The translations under genes were made by a program, and so were the position numbers. From Clostridiaceae bacterium BL-3 (GTDB lineage: Bacteria; Bacillota; Clostridia; Clostridiales; Clostridiaceae), in the NCBI GenBank assembly GCA_902809985.1, contig CADDXC010000001.1:248001-312000 (forward strand): a stretch of 64,000 bases of DNA, written 5' to 3'. This document shows, piece by piece, positions 8,751 to 15,714 of the stretch; position 1 is the stretch's first letter; each line of letters starts with the position of its first letter. Below the pieces are notes generated by a model. It made no database searches, was not told where the DNA came from, and saw only the letters and a list, made by a program, of their open reading frames with translations.

Positions 8751-9209
8751 ATGGGATACAGTTATTCCAACTTAAAAAAGGATTTAATTTTAATATTTGT
8801 AATGGGTGCTTTATATATGGTGCTTGAAGGGCTATGGAGGGGCTGGACTCATATAAGTATGCTGGTAGTAGGAGGTTTAAGTGCTTTTTTAATAGGAAGA
8901 CTTAATGAACGCCCTAAATTCTATGCCAGGAAAATGTGGCAGGAATGTGTTATAGGCACTTTTATAGTTCTTGTATTGGAATTTGTAAGCGGTATACTCC
9001 TTAACATATGGTTAAAACTTGATGTATGGAATTATTCAGGCAGCTGGGGCAATCTATATGGGCAGATATGCGTACCGTGTGCATTATTGTGGTTTACACT
9101 GATGCCGCTTTGTATATATGTAGATGACTATTTGAGATATAAGCTGTTTGAAGAGGAAAGGCCAGCAGGGTTATTAAAAAATTATAAAGATCTATTTACG
9201 GGTAATTAG
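8751..9209 (+). CDS. membrane protein, ABC_trans_CmpB (PF06541)-like
   Basis: Integral membrane protein of 152 residues with about four hydrophobic segments. The segment WNYSGSWGNLYGQICVPCAL resembles the conserved core of the putative ABC-transporter-permease-like family PF06541, common in Firmicutes and of unknown function. ATG 8751 follows GAGGAGGTG at a slightly long spacing; a GTG at 8746 is in a different frame. It is followed by lgt after 140 bases in the same direction, but no functional link is known. Confidence 0.7.
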   Translation: MGYSYSNLKKDLILIFVMGALYMVLEGLWRGWTHISMLVVGGLSAFLIGRLNERPKFYARKMWQECVIGTFIVLVLEFVSGILLNIWLKLDVWNYSGSWGNLYGQICVPCALLWFTLMPLCIYVDDYLRYKLFEEERPAGLLKNYKDLFTGN

Positions 9210-9349
9210 AAGCATTTTATATATCGAGCATTTAAGATATTGCATATTGTGCTATAATAAGATAGAAATTCTAGCGAGGAGCTGGGATTATGTTTTAAAA
9301 AACAAATAGTATGGCAGATTTAAATTTTAGGAAAGGTTGTAATATACGT

Positions 9350-10120
9350 ATGAATCCAATAGCTTTTTCCATTAATGGTTTTCAAATAAGATGGTATGGA
9401 ATTATAATAGCATTAGGAATGCTGACGGCTATTTTGCTGGCCAATTCAAATTGCAAGTATAAAAAATATAATTTTGATGTTTTGATAGATGTATTTTTAG
9501 TATCTTTTCCTTTTGCCATAGTGGGTGCCAGGGCCTATTATGTTATTTTCCGATTTCCGTATTATAAGGATAATCTCATTGATATGATAAATATAAGGCA
9601 GGGTGGACTTGCAATTCATGGTGGGCTTATATTTGGTATACTGGCAGCCTATATATTCAGCAGATATAAAAAATTAAATTTTATAAAGATAATGGATTTT
9701 GTGGCCCCATCTATAGTACTTGCCCAGGCAATAGGCAGGTGGGGTAATTTTTTTAACAGTGAAGCCCATGGGGGTCCTGTTAGTTATGAATTTATAAGCA
9801 AGTTTCCACTTTTTATACAAAGGGGAATGTATATAGATGGTACGTATTATCACCCTACATTTTTATATGAGTCCATTTGGGATTTATTTGTTTGTGTTGT
9901 TTTAATTTATATATTGAGAAAAAGGTATAGAAAGGGAGCTGTAATATCAGCTTATATTGGGCTATATTCTCTAGGAAGGTTTTTTATAGAAGGACTGAGG
10001 ACAGACAGTTTGATGTGGGGAAATATAAGAGTTGCCCAGTTGGTTAGCCTGATGGGAATTATATTCGGAGTGATTTATTTTGTGTATATAAGAGTTGAAA
10101 AAAACAAGGGTATATCTTGA
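9350..10120 (+). CDS. lgt: prolipoprotein diacylglyceryl transferase
   Basis: Membrane enzyme that transfers diacylglycerol from phosphatidylglycerol to the lipobox cysteine of prolipoproteins. The Lgt signature appears as [13 protein letters not shown], with the essential Arg, Asn and Glu, and seven or so hydrophobic segments are spread over 256 residues. The HGGLIFG motif precedes the signature, as usual. ATG 9350 ([10 protein letters not shown]) matches the usual Lgt N-terminus and follows AGGAAAGG; an in-frame ATG at 9311 adds 13 unlikely residues. A terminator follows at 10131, so this closes a transcription unit. Confidence 0.95.
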   Translation: MNPIAFSINGFQIRWYGIIIALGMLTAILLANSNCKYKKYNFDVLIDVFLVSFPFAIVGARAYYVIFRFPYYKDNLIDMINIRQGGLAIHGGLIFGILAAYIFSRYKKLNFIKIMDFVAPSIVLAQAIGRWGNFFNSEAHGGPVSYEFISKFPLFIQRGMYIDGTYYHPTFLYESIWDLFVCVVLIYILRKRYRKGAVISAYIGLYSLGRFFIEGLRTDSLMWGNIRVAQLVSLMGIIFGVIYFVYIRVEKNKGIS

Positions 10121-10130
10121 TATAGGTTAT

Positions 10131-10158
10131 AAAAAAAGGTTGAATAAGCCTTTTTTTT
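10131..10158 (+). terminator. intrinsic terminator after lgt
   Basis: Stem AAAAAAAGG/CCTTTTTTT with a nine-base loop and a run of eight T. The remaining 280 bases to the next gene are AT-rich and show only the operator-like repeat listed at 10390. Confidence 0.8.
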
Positions 10159-10389
10159 AGTTCGTAATGAATATCAAGGTGACATTATCACAAGTTAATA
10201 ACAGTAATTATATATAGATTGTTTACTAGTATAAGTTAAATGTATTATAATTAATTATAGAATAGAAATAAACTATAAAGATTTCATATAGGATTAGAAA
10301 ACTGATCAATCTCAACATTTCAATAAAAAATTTGATAACGTATCCAATAATTCTTATCTACTGAATGCTTAAAATTTAAGCTGACCAAT

Positions 10390-10407
10390 AATTGTGTATT
10401 CACAATT
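10390..10407. promoter_or_regulatory. operator-like inverted repeat upstream of the PocR-type regulator
   Basis: A perfect 7-bp inverted repeat AATTGTG-TATT-CACAATT ends 20 bases before the ribosome site of the regulator gene. Its position would suit autoregulation or another repressor. No protein can be assigned. Confidence 0.35.
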
Positions 10408-10439
10408 AACTTATATTTTTTGTGAAGGGAGGAATTAAT

Positions 10440-11558
10440 TTGAAAAGTAATTTTCCCAATTTAGACTATATAATTAATGTAAATAATTTTCAAAAGATTC
10501 AAGATGCTATATCAAAAGTGGTGGAGACGTCCCTACTGACTGTTGATTATAAAGGGACGCCTGTTACGAAGCATAGTAATTGTAGTGATTTCTGTAAAAT
10601 CATAAGAACTAACTGTATTTACTCCAAATTGTGTGAAAAGTGTGATTCAAGAGGAGGGTTAGAAGCGGCCAGGCTGCAGCATCCTTATGTGTATATATGT
10701 CATATGGGACTATTGGTTTTTGCCATACCTGTAATTGTAGATGGTCAATATTTAGGGGCATTGGTGGGTGGTCAGATTTTAATTAAAGAGGATTGCCGAA
10801 AGAAAGATCTTGAACTGATATTTGAAGATAGATTCACAAAAGCAAAGTTGTTTGATAAAAAAGAAATTGAGGAAGCGTATAAAAAAATTCGAGTAGTTTC
10901 ACTGGATAGGATTAAATCAGTTGCCAATATGATATTTCTTATCAGTAACTATATAGTAGAGGAAGCCCTATTAAAAATAAAATTAAACGAGATGAATGAA
11001 GAAATATCAATGACAAGCAGAGATGAAAATGTAGAAGAAGTTTTACTAAAAACAAAATTAAATGAAATGAGTCAAATAATATCAATGACAAGCAGAGATG
11101 AAAATATGAAAAATGTAAACATAACACAGGGAAAAGAACCTGATAAAGTATATAGTTTAATTGATACTATTAATAAGGGAATTTATAACAAGAGCTTTGA
11201 AATAAAAGAACAGAAGAACAATATAATTTTGAGGCCAGCTTTAGAATACATTCAAAATAACTATTGTCATAGCATTAGTCTAGATGAAATGGCATCTTTA
11301 TGTAATATTAGTTCCAGCTATTTCAGCAAACTTTTAAAAAAAATGACCGGTGAGAATTTTTCCAACTATATAAGTAAATTGAGAATGAAAAAGGCAAAAG
11401 AGCTGCTTGAAACTTCTGATATTTCCATTAAAAATCTTTCTATAGATTTGGGCTTTGAAGATTGTGGATATTTTGTAAAAGTATTTAAAAAAATAGTGGG
11501 TGTTACACCCTCTTCGTACAGACTACAACATAAGTTTAAACACAATGAAGTACAATAA
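10440..11558 (+). CDS. PocR-domain transcriptional regulator with AraC-type DNA-binding domain
   Basis: Regulator of 372 residues. Residues about 5-165 match a PocR sensory domain: conserved Cys in SDFCKIIR and LCEKCD, an HPYVYICHMGL segment and VGGQIL. PocR domains bind small metabolites and often contain a Cys cluster. A linker (about 173-223) holds a 25-residue tandem repeat. Residues about 265-365 form an AraC/XylS double helix-turn-helix (YFSKLLKKMTGENFSNYIS, then GYFVKVFKKIVGVTPSSYR). Start: TTG 10440 after GGGAGG; the GTG at 10422 lies upstream of that site. It is divergent from nothing and sits just before two selenoprotein operons that share a duplicated promoter, so it is their probable activator. 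Confidence 0.88.
   Translation: MKSNFPNLDYIINVNNFQKIQDAISKVVETSLLTVDYKGTPVTKHSNCSDFCKIIRTNCIYSKLCEKCDSRGGLEAARLQHPYVYICHMGLLVFAIPVIVDGQYLGALVGGQILIKEDCRKKDLELIFEDRFTKAKLFDKKEIEEAYKKIRVVSLDRIKSVANMIFLISNYIVEEALLKIKLNEMNEEISMTSRDENVEEVLLKTKLNEMSQIISMTSRDENMKNVNITQGKEPDKVYSLIDTINKGIYNKSFEIKEQKNNIILRPALEYIQNNYCHSISLDEMASLCNISSSYFSKLLKKMTGENFSNYISKLRMKKAKELLETSDISIKNLSIDLGFEDCGYFVKVFKKIVGVTPSSYRLQHKFKHNEVQ
10957..11106 (+). repeat. 75-bp tandem repeat inside the regulator gene
   Basis: Two consecutive 75-base units encode 25-residue copies ending in ISMTSRDEN. The 25 bases around the ISMTSRDE segment are the same in both copies. The repeat lengthens the linker between sensor and DNA-binding domains and keeps the frame. 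Confidence 0.85.
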
Positions 11559-11580
11559 ATAGATGCATTTAGTACAAAAA

Positions 11581-11675
11581 AATACAATTGCTGAAAAAAA
11601 GTAAACGTTTTATTGCATCAAGATTACAGAATAATTCAATGAATATTGTCTGCCAATTTACTATAATTTAAATAT
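11581..11675 (+). promoter_or_regulatory. duplicated promoter/operator, copy 1 (selenoprotein operon 1)
   Basis: About 95 bases are nearly the same as 15548-15642 (about 12 differences by eye). Shared elements include GTAAACGTTTTATT with the palindrome AAACGTTT, the segment ATTACAGAATA, TTCAATGAATATT, and a TATAAT -10 box at 11662-11667 in copy 1. No good -35 box is placed 17 bases upstream, which suits activation by an AraC-type protein. The regulator gene ends only 22 bases upstream. Confidence 0.65.
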
Positions 11676-11728
11676 AGACTAACTGATAAGTAAAGGGAAT
11701 TTCTAATTTGTCAAGTTAATGAGACAGA

Positions 11729-11759
11729 GTATAAAGTCAGAGGCTTTATACCCATTTTT
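11729..11759 (+). terminator. leader hairpin, possible attenuator
   Basis: An 8-bp stem GTATAAAG/CTTTATAC is followed by CCATTTTTGTTTT, in the transcribed leader about 60 bases after the -10 box and before the trxB remnant. It may be an attenuator, or a terminator that was once further from the start of trxB. Confidence 0.45.
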
Positions 11760-11793
11760 GTTTTAAAAGGAAAGTCATCGATGGCAGAAAAAT

Positions 11794-12390
11794 TCATTAG
11801 GTGCAAATCCAAGGCTGTCAGGTTTTAAAAATGAGAAAGAATTGAGAGGAAGAGGAATTTCCTATTGTGCAACCTGTGATGCGGATTTCTTTACAGACCT
11901 GGATGTAGCAGTAGTGGGAGGTGGAGATTCAGCCATTACAGAAGCTATTTACCTTACAAAATTTGCAGAGAGCGTTACAGTCATACACAGGAGAGATGCC
12001 CTTAGGGCGACAAAATCTCTGCAGGACAGGGCTTTTCACAATCCTAAAATAAAATTTATATGGAATTCCATTGTGGAAGAAGCTGTAGGGGATGAAATAT
12101 TGGAAGGATTACTTATAAAGAACAAGATTACAGGTGAAACCAGGAATTTGAAAGTAGACGGATGCTTTGTATTTGTAGGATATGAACCTATATCACAGCT
12201 GTTTCAGGGGAAGGTAACTATGGATGAAAAAGGTTATATTGTGACAGATGAGGATATGAGAACTAATATTTCAGGAGTATTTGCCGCAGGTGATATAAGA
12301 AAAAAATCCTTAAGACAAGTAGTAACTGCAGCAGCTGATGGTGCTATAGCAGCAACTACTGCTGAGCACTATTTAGAATCATTGAAATAA
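11794..12390 (+). pseudogene. trxB: 5'-truncated thioredoxin reductase (NADPH-domain and C-terminal part)
   Basis: Thioredoxin reductase is normally about 310 residues. Here only about 198 remain. Homology starts in frame at SLGANPRLSGFKNEKELRG, then continues with the redox centre CATCDADFF, the NADPH motif GGGDSA, HRRD, and the C-terminal AGDIRKKSLRQVVTA. The N-terminal FAD-binding part (about 110 residues with GxGxxG) is missing, and the frame meets a stop at 11764. The only in-frame start is a TTG at 11842 without ribosome site. The GRGISYCATC form is typical of thioredoxin reductases in glycine reductase operons. The protein could not bind FAD normally, so I call it a pseudogene, though a fragment could be translated. 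Confidence 0.85.
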
Positions 12391-12443
12391 TAAATACTGA
12401 GCTACCTTATTAAGGCAGTTATAAAAATAGGAGGGTTAATAAA

Positions 12444-12776
12444 ATGATAGAATTAAACAAGAAAAACTGGGATGCTGAAATTACTGAATATGTTGAAAAG
12501 CCAGTGTTTGTTGACTTTTGGGGCGATAAGTGTGAAATTTGTAAACAATTAATGCCTGGAGTACATGGCTTGGAAAAAGTATATGGTGACAAAATAAAAT
12601 TTGCCAGCCTTAATATAAGCAGTGCAAGGAGGTTAGCAATTTCTCAAAAAGTTCTAGGACTGCCGACGATGATTATATATAAAAACGGTGAAAAAATGGA
12701 CACTATAACTGCAGATAAAATAAATACTCTTGATGATGTGAAGAGCTTTATAAAATCTACATATGATAAGCTTTAA
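12444..12776 (+). CDS. trxA: thioredoxin of the glycine-reductase type
   Basis: Thioredoxin fold of 110 residues, which would reduce the GrdA/GrdB selenoproteins. The active site reads FWGDKCEICKQLMP, so the dithiol motif is CEIC rather than the usual CGPC. The cis-Pro loop GLPTMIIYKNGE is intact. Thioredoxins in glycine reductase operons are known to have unusual active sites (for example GCVPC), so the change fits a dedicated partner. An AGGAGGG ribosome site precedes ATG 12444. It lies between the trxB remnant and grdA. With trxB broken, reduction must come from another reductase in the cell. Confidence 0.88.
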   Translation: MIELNKKNWDAEITEYVEKPVFVDFWGDKCEICKQLMPGVHGLEKVYGDKIKFASLNISSARRLAISQKVLGLPTMIIYKNGEKMDTITADKINTLDDVKSFIKSTYDKL

Positions 12777-12821
12777 AATTAAATAAAGTTCAAAATAAAT
12801 ATTAAAAAAGGAAGAGATAAT

Positions 12822-13292
12822 ATGTTAATAGGTAAAAAGGTAATTGCGATAGGAGATAGGGACGGTATACCTGGCCAGGCTATTGAGGTCTGTGCAAAGT
12901 CAGCCGGAGCAGAGGTTATATTTGCTTCTACAGAATGTTTCGTTTGAACGGCTGCGGGAGCTATGGATCTGGAGATCCAACAGAGGGTAAAAGATTTGAC
13001 GGAAAAATACGGTGCAGAAAATATAGTTGTAATTTTAGGTGGAGCAGAGGCAGAAGCGTCAGGTCTTTCTGCAGAAACGGTAAGTGCGGGAGATCCGACT
13101 TTTGCTGGACCGCTTGCAGGAGTAGCACTTGGACTGGCTGTCTATCATATTGTAGAACCTGAAATAAAGGAAGAATGTGATGCTGCAGTTTATGATGAAC
13201 AGTGCAGCATGATGGAAATGGTTCTTGATGTAGAAGATATTATAAGTGAGGTAAACACTATAAGAGACCAGTATTCAAAATATAATAAATAA
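12822..13292 (+). CDS. grdA: glycine/sarcosine/betaine reductase selenoprotein A (TGA = Sec)
   Basis: GrdA carries the carboxymethyl-selenoether between the substrate-specific component and component C. The reading frame is interrupted by one TGA (12945-12947, codon 42) in the motif [13 protein letters not shown], which is the family's selenocysteine site; reading through gives 156 residues, the normal length. N-terminus [15 protein letters not shown] and the rest ([29 protein letters not shown]) fit the family closely. ATG 12822 follows GGAAGAG. A hairpin at 12965-12978 is placed as expected for a bacterial SECIS element. It needs SelA-D, which are not in this window. Confidence 0.97.
12945..12978 (+). 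promoter_or_regulatory. selenocysteine codon and candidate bSECIS of grdA
   Basis: TGA at 12945-12947; the stem GGATC (12965-12969)/GATCC (12974-12978) with loop TGGA begins 17 bases after it. Bacterial SECIS elements lie inside the coding region at about this distance and bind SelB through the apical loop. Confidence 0.7.
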
Positions 13293-13356
13293 TATAAATA
13301 ATTTCATTAAAAAGGAAAAATTTTTGGTAGAAAATAGTTTTGATATTAGAATAAAG

Positions 13357-13388
13357 AATAATAGCATGCAGGAATGCATGCTATTATT
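13357..13388 (+). promoter_or_regulatory. strong intercistronic hairpin between grdA and grdC
   Basis: A perfect 14-bp stem AATAATAGCATGCA/TGCATGCTATTATT with the loop GGAA. There is no T-run after it, so it may protect or process the mRNA, or act as a weak terminator that makes grdA more abundant than grdC and grdD. Confidence 0.6.
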
Positions 13389-13410
13389 AAAATAAATAGG
13401 AGGTTTTAAA

Positions 13411-14283
13411 ATGAATTTTCCCGTTGTTAAGAGAGCTTCTTATGTTTTAGTTAATACGCCGGATATGGTGGTACATAATGGCACTACCCAAACTTTGGAG
13501 AGGAAGACAAATCCGGATTCGGATTATCTGAAGCAGATAAAAAACCACTTGAGATCATTTGAAGATGTAGTCAGTTATGCGCCAAATCAAACTTATATAG
13601 GAAACATGGCTCCAGAAGAATTGAGTGAAAGAAAAAGACCCTGGTATAATGAAAAAGTTGATGGCTCATCGAGGTTTGGCAAGTTTGGAGAGATAATGTG
13701 TCAGGATGAGTTTTATGGATTGTTGAAGATATCCGATGTATTTGATCTGGTGATCTTGGAAAAATCCTTTACGGAGGCTGTAAAAGAGAGCTTTAAGAGG
13801 CATCCAATCTTAAAAGATAGAATTGATGACTTGAAAGAGGGAGAGAGCATAGAAAATATTAAAAGGCTTGTAAATGATGGCATAGCAGAGGGCCTTTACA
13901 GGGATGACAAACTTGTGGGATGCGTGAAAAGGGCCCACGAATTTGATCCGAATCTGTCGGCACATACCATGATTGAAAACTTGTCAGTAAAGGCATCGGG
14001 CGTTCTGGCACTGATGTATCTTGTAAAAGACTCTGGATTGGATGTAAGTCAAATTGATTATCTAATAGAACATATAATGAGTGGAAAATTGAACAATTTT
14101 ATGGTAATAGGTAAGGGGAGTTTATTTCTGGGAAGAATGACAAATCTGTTTGATGGAGTATCTATACTTGTAGAAAAGAACGATGGCGGGAAAGAGGAGA
14201 ATACTGAAGTATCCAAAGATGAGGTAAAGAAGATCATAGCACGGGAGATAAGAAAATTTGCACAGCAGTTGATGGATGATTAG
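13411..14283 (+). CDS. grdC: glycine reductase component C subunit beta with large internal deletion
   Basis: GrdC, with GrdD, releases the acetyl group from GrdA as acetyl phosphate; it has a ketoacyl-synthase-III/thiolase-like fold and about 510 residues. Here an intact frame codes for only 290. Residues 1-220 match the N-terminal part (GTTQTLERKTNPDS, SYAPNQTYIGNMAPEE, RAHEFD, SAHTMIENL, ASGVLALMYL) and 221-265 match the far C-terminal part (MVIGKGSLFLGRMTNLFDG). The segment between, about 210-220 residues with the acyl-accepting Cys region, is absent; the junction is near 14070. ATG 13411 follows AGGAGG. It is probably inactive in acetyl transfer, although it could still bind GrdD. Confidence 0.88.
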   Translation: MNFPVVKRASYVLVNTPDMVVHNGTTQTLERKTNPDSDYLKQIKNHLRSFEDVVSYAPNQTYIGNMAPEELSERKRPWYNEKVDGSSRFGKFGEIMCQDEFYGLLKISDVFDLVILEKSFTEAVKESFKRHPILKDRIDDLKEGESIENIKRLVNDGIAEGLYRDDKLVGCVKRAHEFDPNLSAHTMIENLSVKASGVLALMYLVKDSGLDVSQIDYLIEHIMSGKLNNFMVIGKGSLFLGRMTNLFDGVSILVEKNDGGKEENTEVSKDEVKKIIAREIRKFAQQLMDD

Positions 14284-14309
14284 AATTTTTGATACAGAGG
14301 AGGGGAATT

Positions 14310-15455
14310 ATGGACAGGACAAAAAAATTGATTGCGGAAGCATTTGAGGATATAGCTGACGGTATAGAAAAGGGAAGCTTTAAAAGGAGGCCTAGAATAG
14401 GACTTACAGTTTATGGCTCGGAACATGGAGCAGAGGAGATGATAAAAGCTGCACAGTTGGCGGGGAGTAAATACGGTGATTTTGATATAGTGCTCATAGG
14501 GCCGAAAGTTGACTGTGGGTTTGAATCTGTAGAAGTAAGCAGTGCAGAAGAAGGTCATAAGAAAATGGTAAGTCTTCTTGAGGAAAAGAAGATAGATGGG
14601 TGTGTGACACAGCATTTTGATTTTCCTATAGGGGTATCGACTGTAGGTAGGATGGCTGCACCGGGAAGCGGCAGAAATATGATACTTTCAACCACTACGG
14701 GTACTATGGCCACGAATAGGGTGGAGAGTATGGTCAAAAACTCCATAGCCGGCATTGCAGTTGCAAAGTCCATTGGTATAGATAATCCAACCGTGGGGGT
14801 TTTGAATGTAGATGGAGCCAGGGGTACACAGAGGGCGCTTGTAGAACTGCAGAACAGGGGATATGGTATTGATTTTGCTCAATCTCTCAGGAAAAATGGA
14901 GAAGTACTGATGAGGGGAAATGACCTCCTTTCAGGTACCCCGGATGTCATGGTTTGTGATTCACTGACCGGAAATCTGCTCATAAAGATTTTTGCAGCCT
15001 ATACTACCGGAGGAAATTATGAGACTCTGGGATATGGATACGGTCCGGGAATAGGGGAAAATTATGATAAACTGATAAATATAGTATCTAGGGCTTCGGG
15101 GGCACCTCTTATCTGTGAAGCACTTAAATACTGTGCTGTGTGTGCTGAAGGAAAAGTACTGAGGACGGCGAAGAATGAATTTCAAAAGGCAGAGGATGCG
15201 GGGCTGGAGGAGATATTGAAAAAGGATAGGCCGTCGAAAGCTGAAGAGGTGGAGGTAAAGGTGCCTCCCAGGGAAGTTGTGACCTATGCAATACCGGGGA
15301 TAGATATACTGGAACTGGACAATGCCTGCAGGGTATTATGGGAAAAAGGTATATATTCTGAAAACGGAATGGGCTGTACAGGGCCTGTGATTCTGGTAAG
15401 TTCTCAAAAGGGTGAAAAAGCCGTAAAAATTTTAAAGGAAGCAGGATATAAATAA
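14310..15455 (+). CDS. grdD: glycine reductase component C subunit alpha
   Basis: GrdD, 381 residues, a PlsX-like phosphate acyltransferase that forms acetyl phosphate in component C. The family pattern is complete: N-terminal DRTKKLIAEAFEDIADGI, central MILSTTTGTMATNRVE and GYGYGPGIGENYDK, and the C-terminal Cys motif GMGCTGPVILVS proposed to carry the acyl group. It starts at ATG 14310 after GAGGAGGGG, 26 bases after grdC. A hairpin at the stop codon ends the operon. Unlike its neighbour grdC it shows no deletion. Confidence 0.95.
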   Translation: MDRTKKLIAEAFEDIADGIEKGSFKRRPRIGLTVYGSEHGAEEMIKAAQLAGSKYGDFDIVLIGPKVDCGFESVEVSSAEEGHKKMVSLLEEKKIDGCVTQHFDFPIGVSTVGRMAAPGSGRNMILSTTTGTMATNRVESMVKNSIAGIAVAKSIGIDNPTVGVLNVDGARGTQRALVELQNRGYGIDFAQSLRKNGEVLMRGNDLLSGTPDVMVCDSLTGNLLIKIFAAYTTGGNYETLGYGYGPGIGENYDKLINIVSRASGAPLICEALKYCAVCAEGKVLRTAKNEFQKAEDAGLEEILKKDRPSKAEEVEVKVPPREVVTYAIPGIDILELDNACRVLWEKGIYSENGMGCTGPVILVSSQKGEKAVKILKEAGYK

Positions 15456-15482
15456 GAGGGATAAAACAACCCTCTTATTTAT
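15451..15482 (+). terminator. terminator of selenoprotein operon 1
   Basis: Stem AATAAGAGGG/CCCTCTTATT overlaps the grdD stop codon and is followed by TTATC, only a short T tract. It separates grdD from the promoter of the second operon. Confidence 0.7.
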
Positions 15483-15547
15483 CTTCAAAGATTCCGTATT
15501 TATCATGACAATAAATTACAAGGAAATGAGTGCAACTAATATAAAAA

Positions 15548-15642
15548 AGTACAATTTCTAAAAAAAAGTAAACGTTTTATTACATTAACATTACAGAATA
15601 GTTCAATGAATATTATCTGCTGGTTTACTATAATTTAATTAT
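15548..15642 (+). promoter_or_regulatory. duplicated promoter/operator, copy 2 (selenoprotein operon 2)
   Basis: Second copy of the 95-base element at 11581. It keeps GTAAACGTTTTATT, ATTACAGAATA, TTCAATGAATATT and the TATAAT box (15629-15634) at the same spacing. It lies about 75 bases before the GrdE-like start. Confidence 0.65.
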
Positions 15643-15714
15643 AAACTTGACTCAAGTTATAAATATTTTTATAACAATTCGTGACTTGAATATAGGGAAA
15701 GGATGGTTATAGTT

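Noticed and set aside
12945-12947. TGA in grdA as a nonsense mutation
   Set aside because: Exact position and context of the family's selenocysteine, with homologous sequence on both sides and a hairpin downstream.
12935-13162. Frame +2 open reading frame rich in Arg, Cys and Gly inside grdA
   Set aside because: It is a shadow of the real grdA frame, which continues through the Sec TGA.
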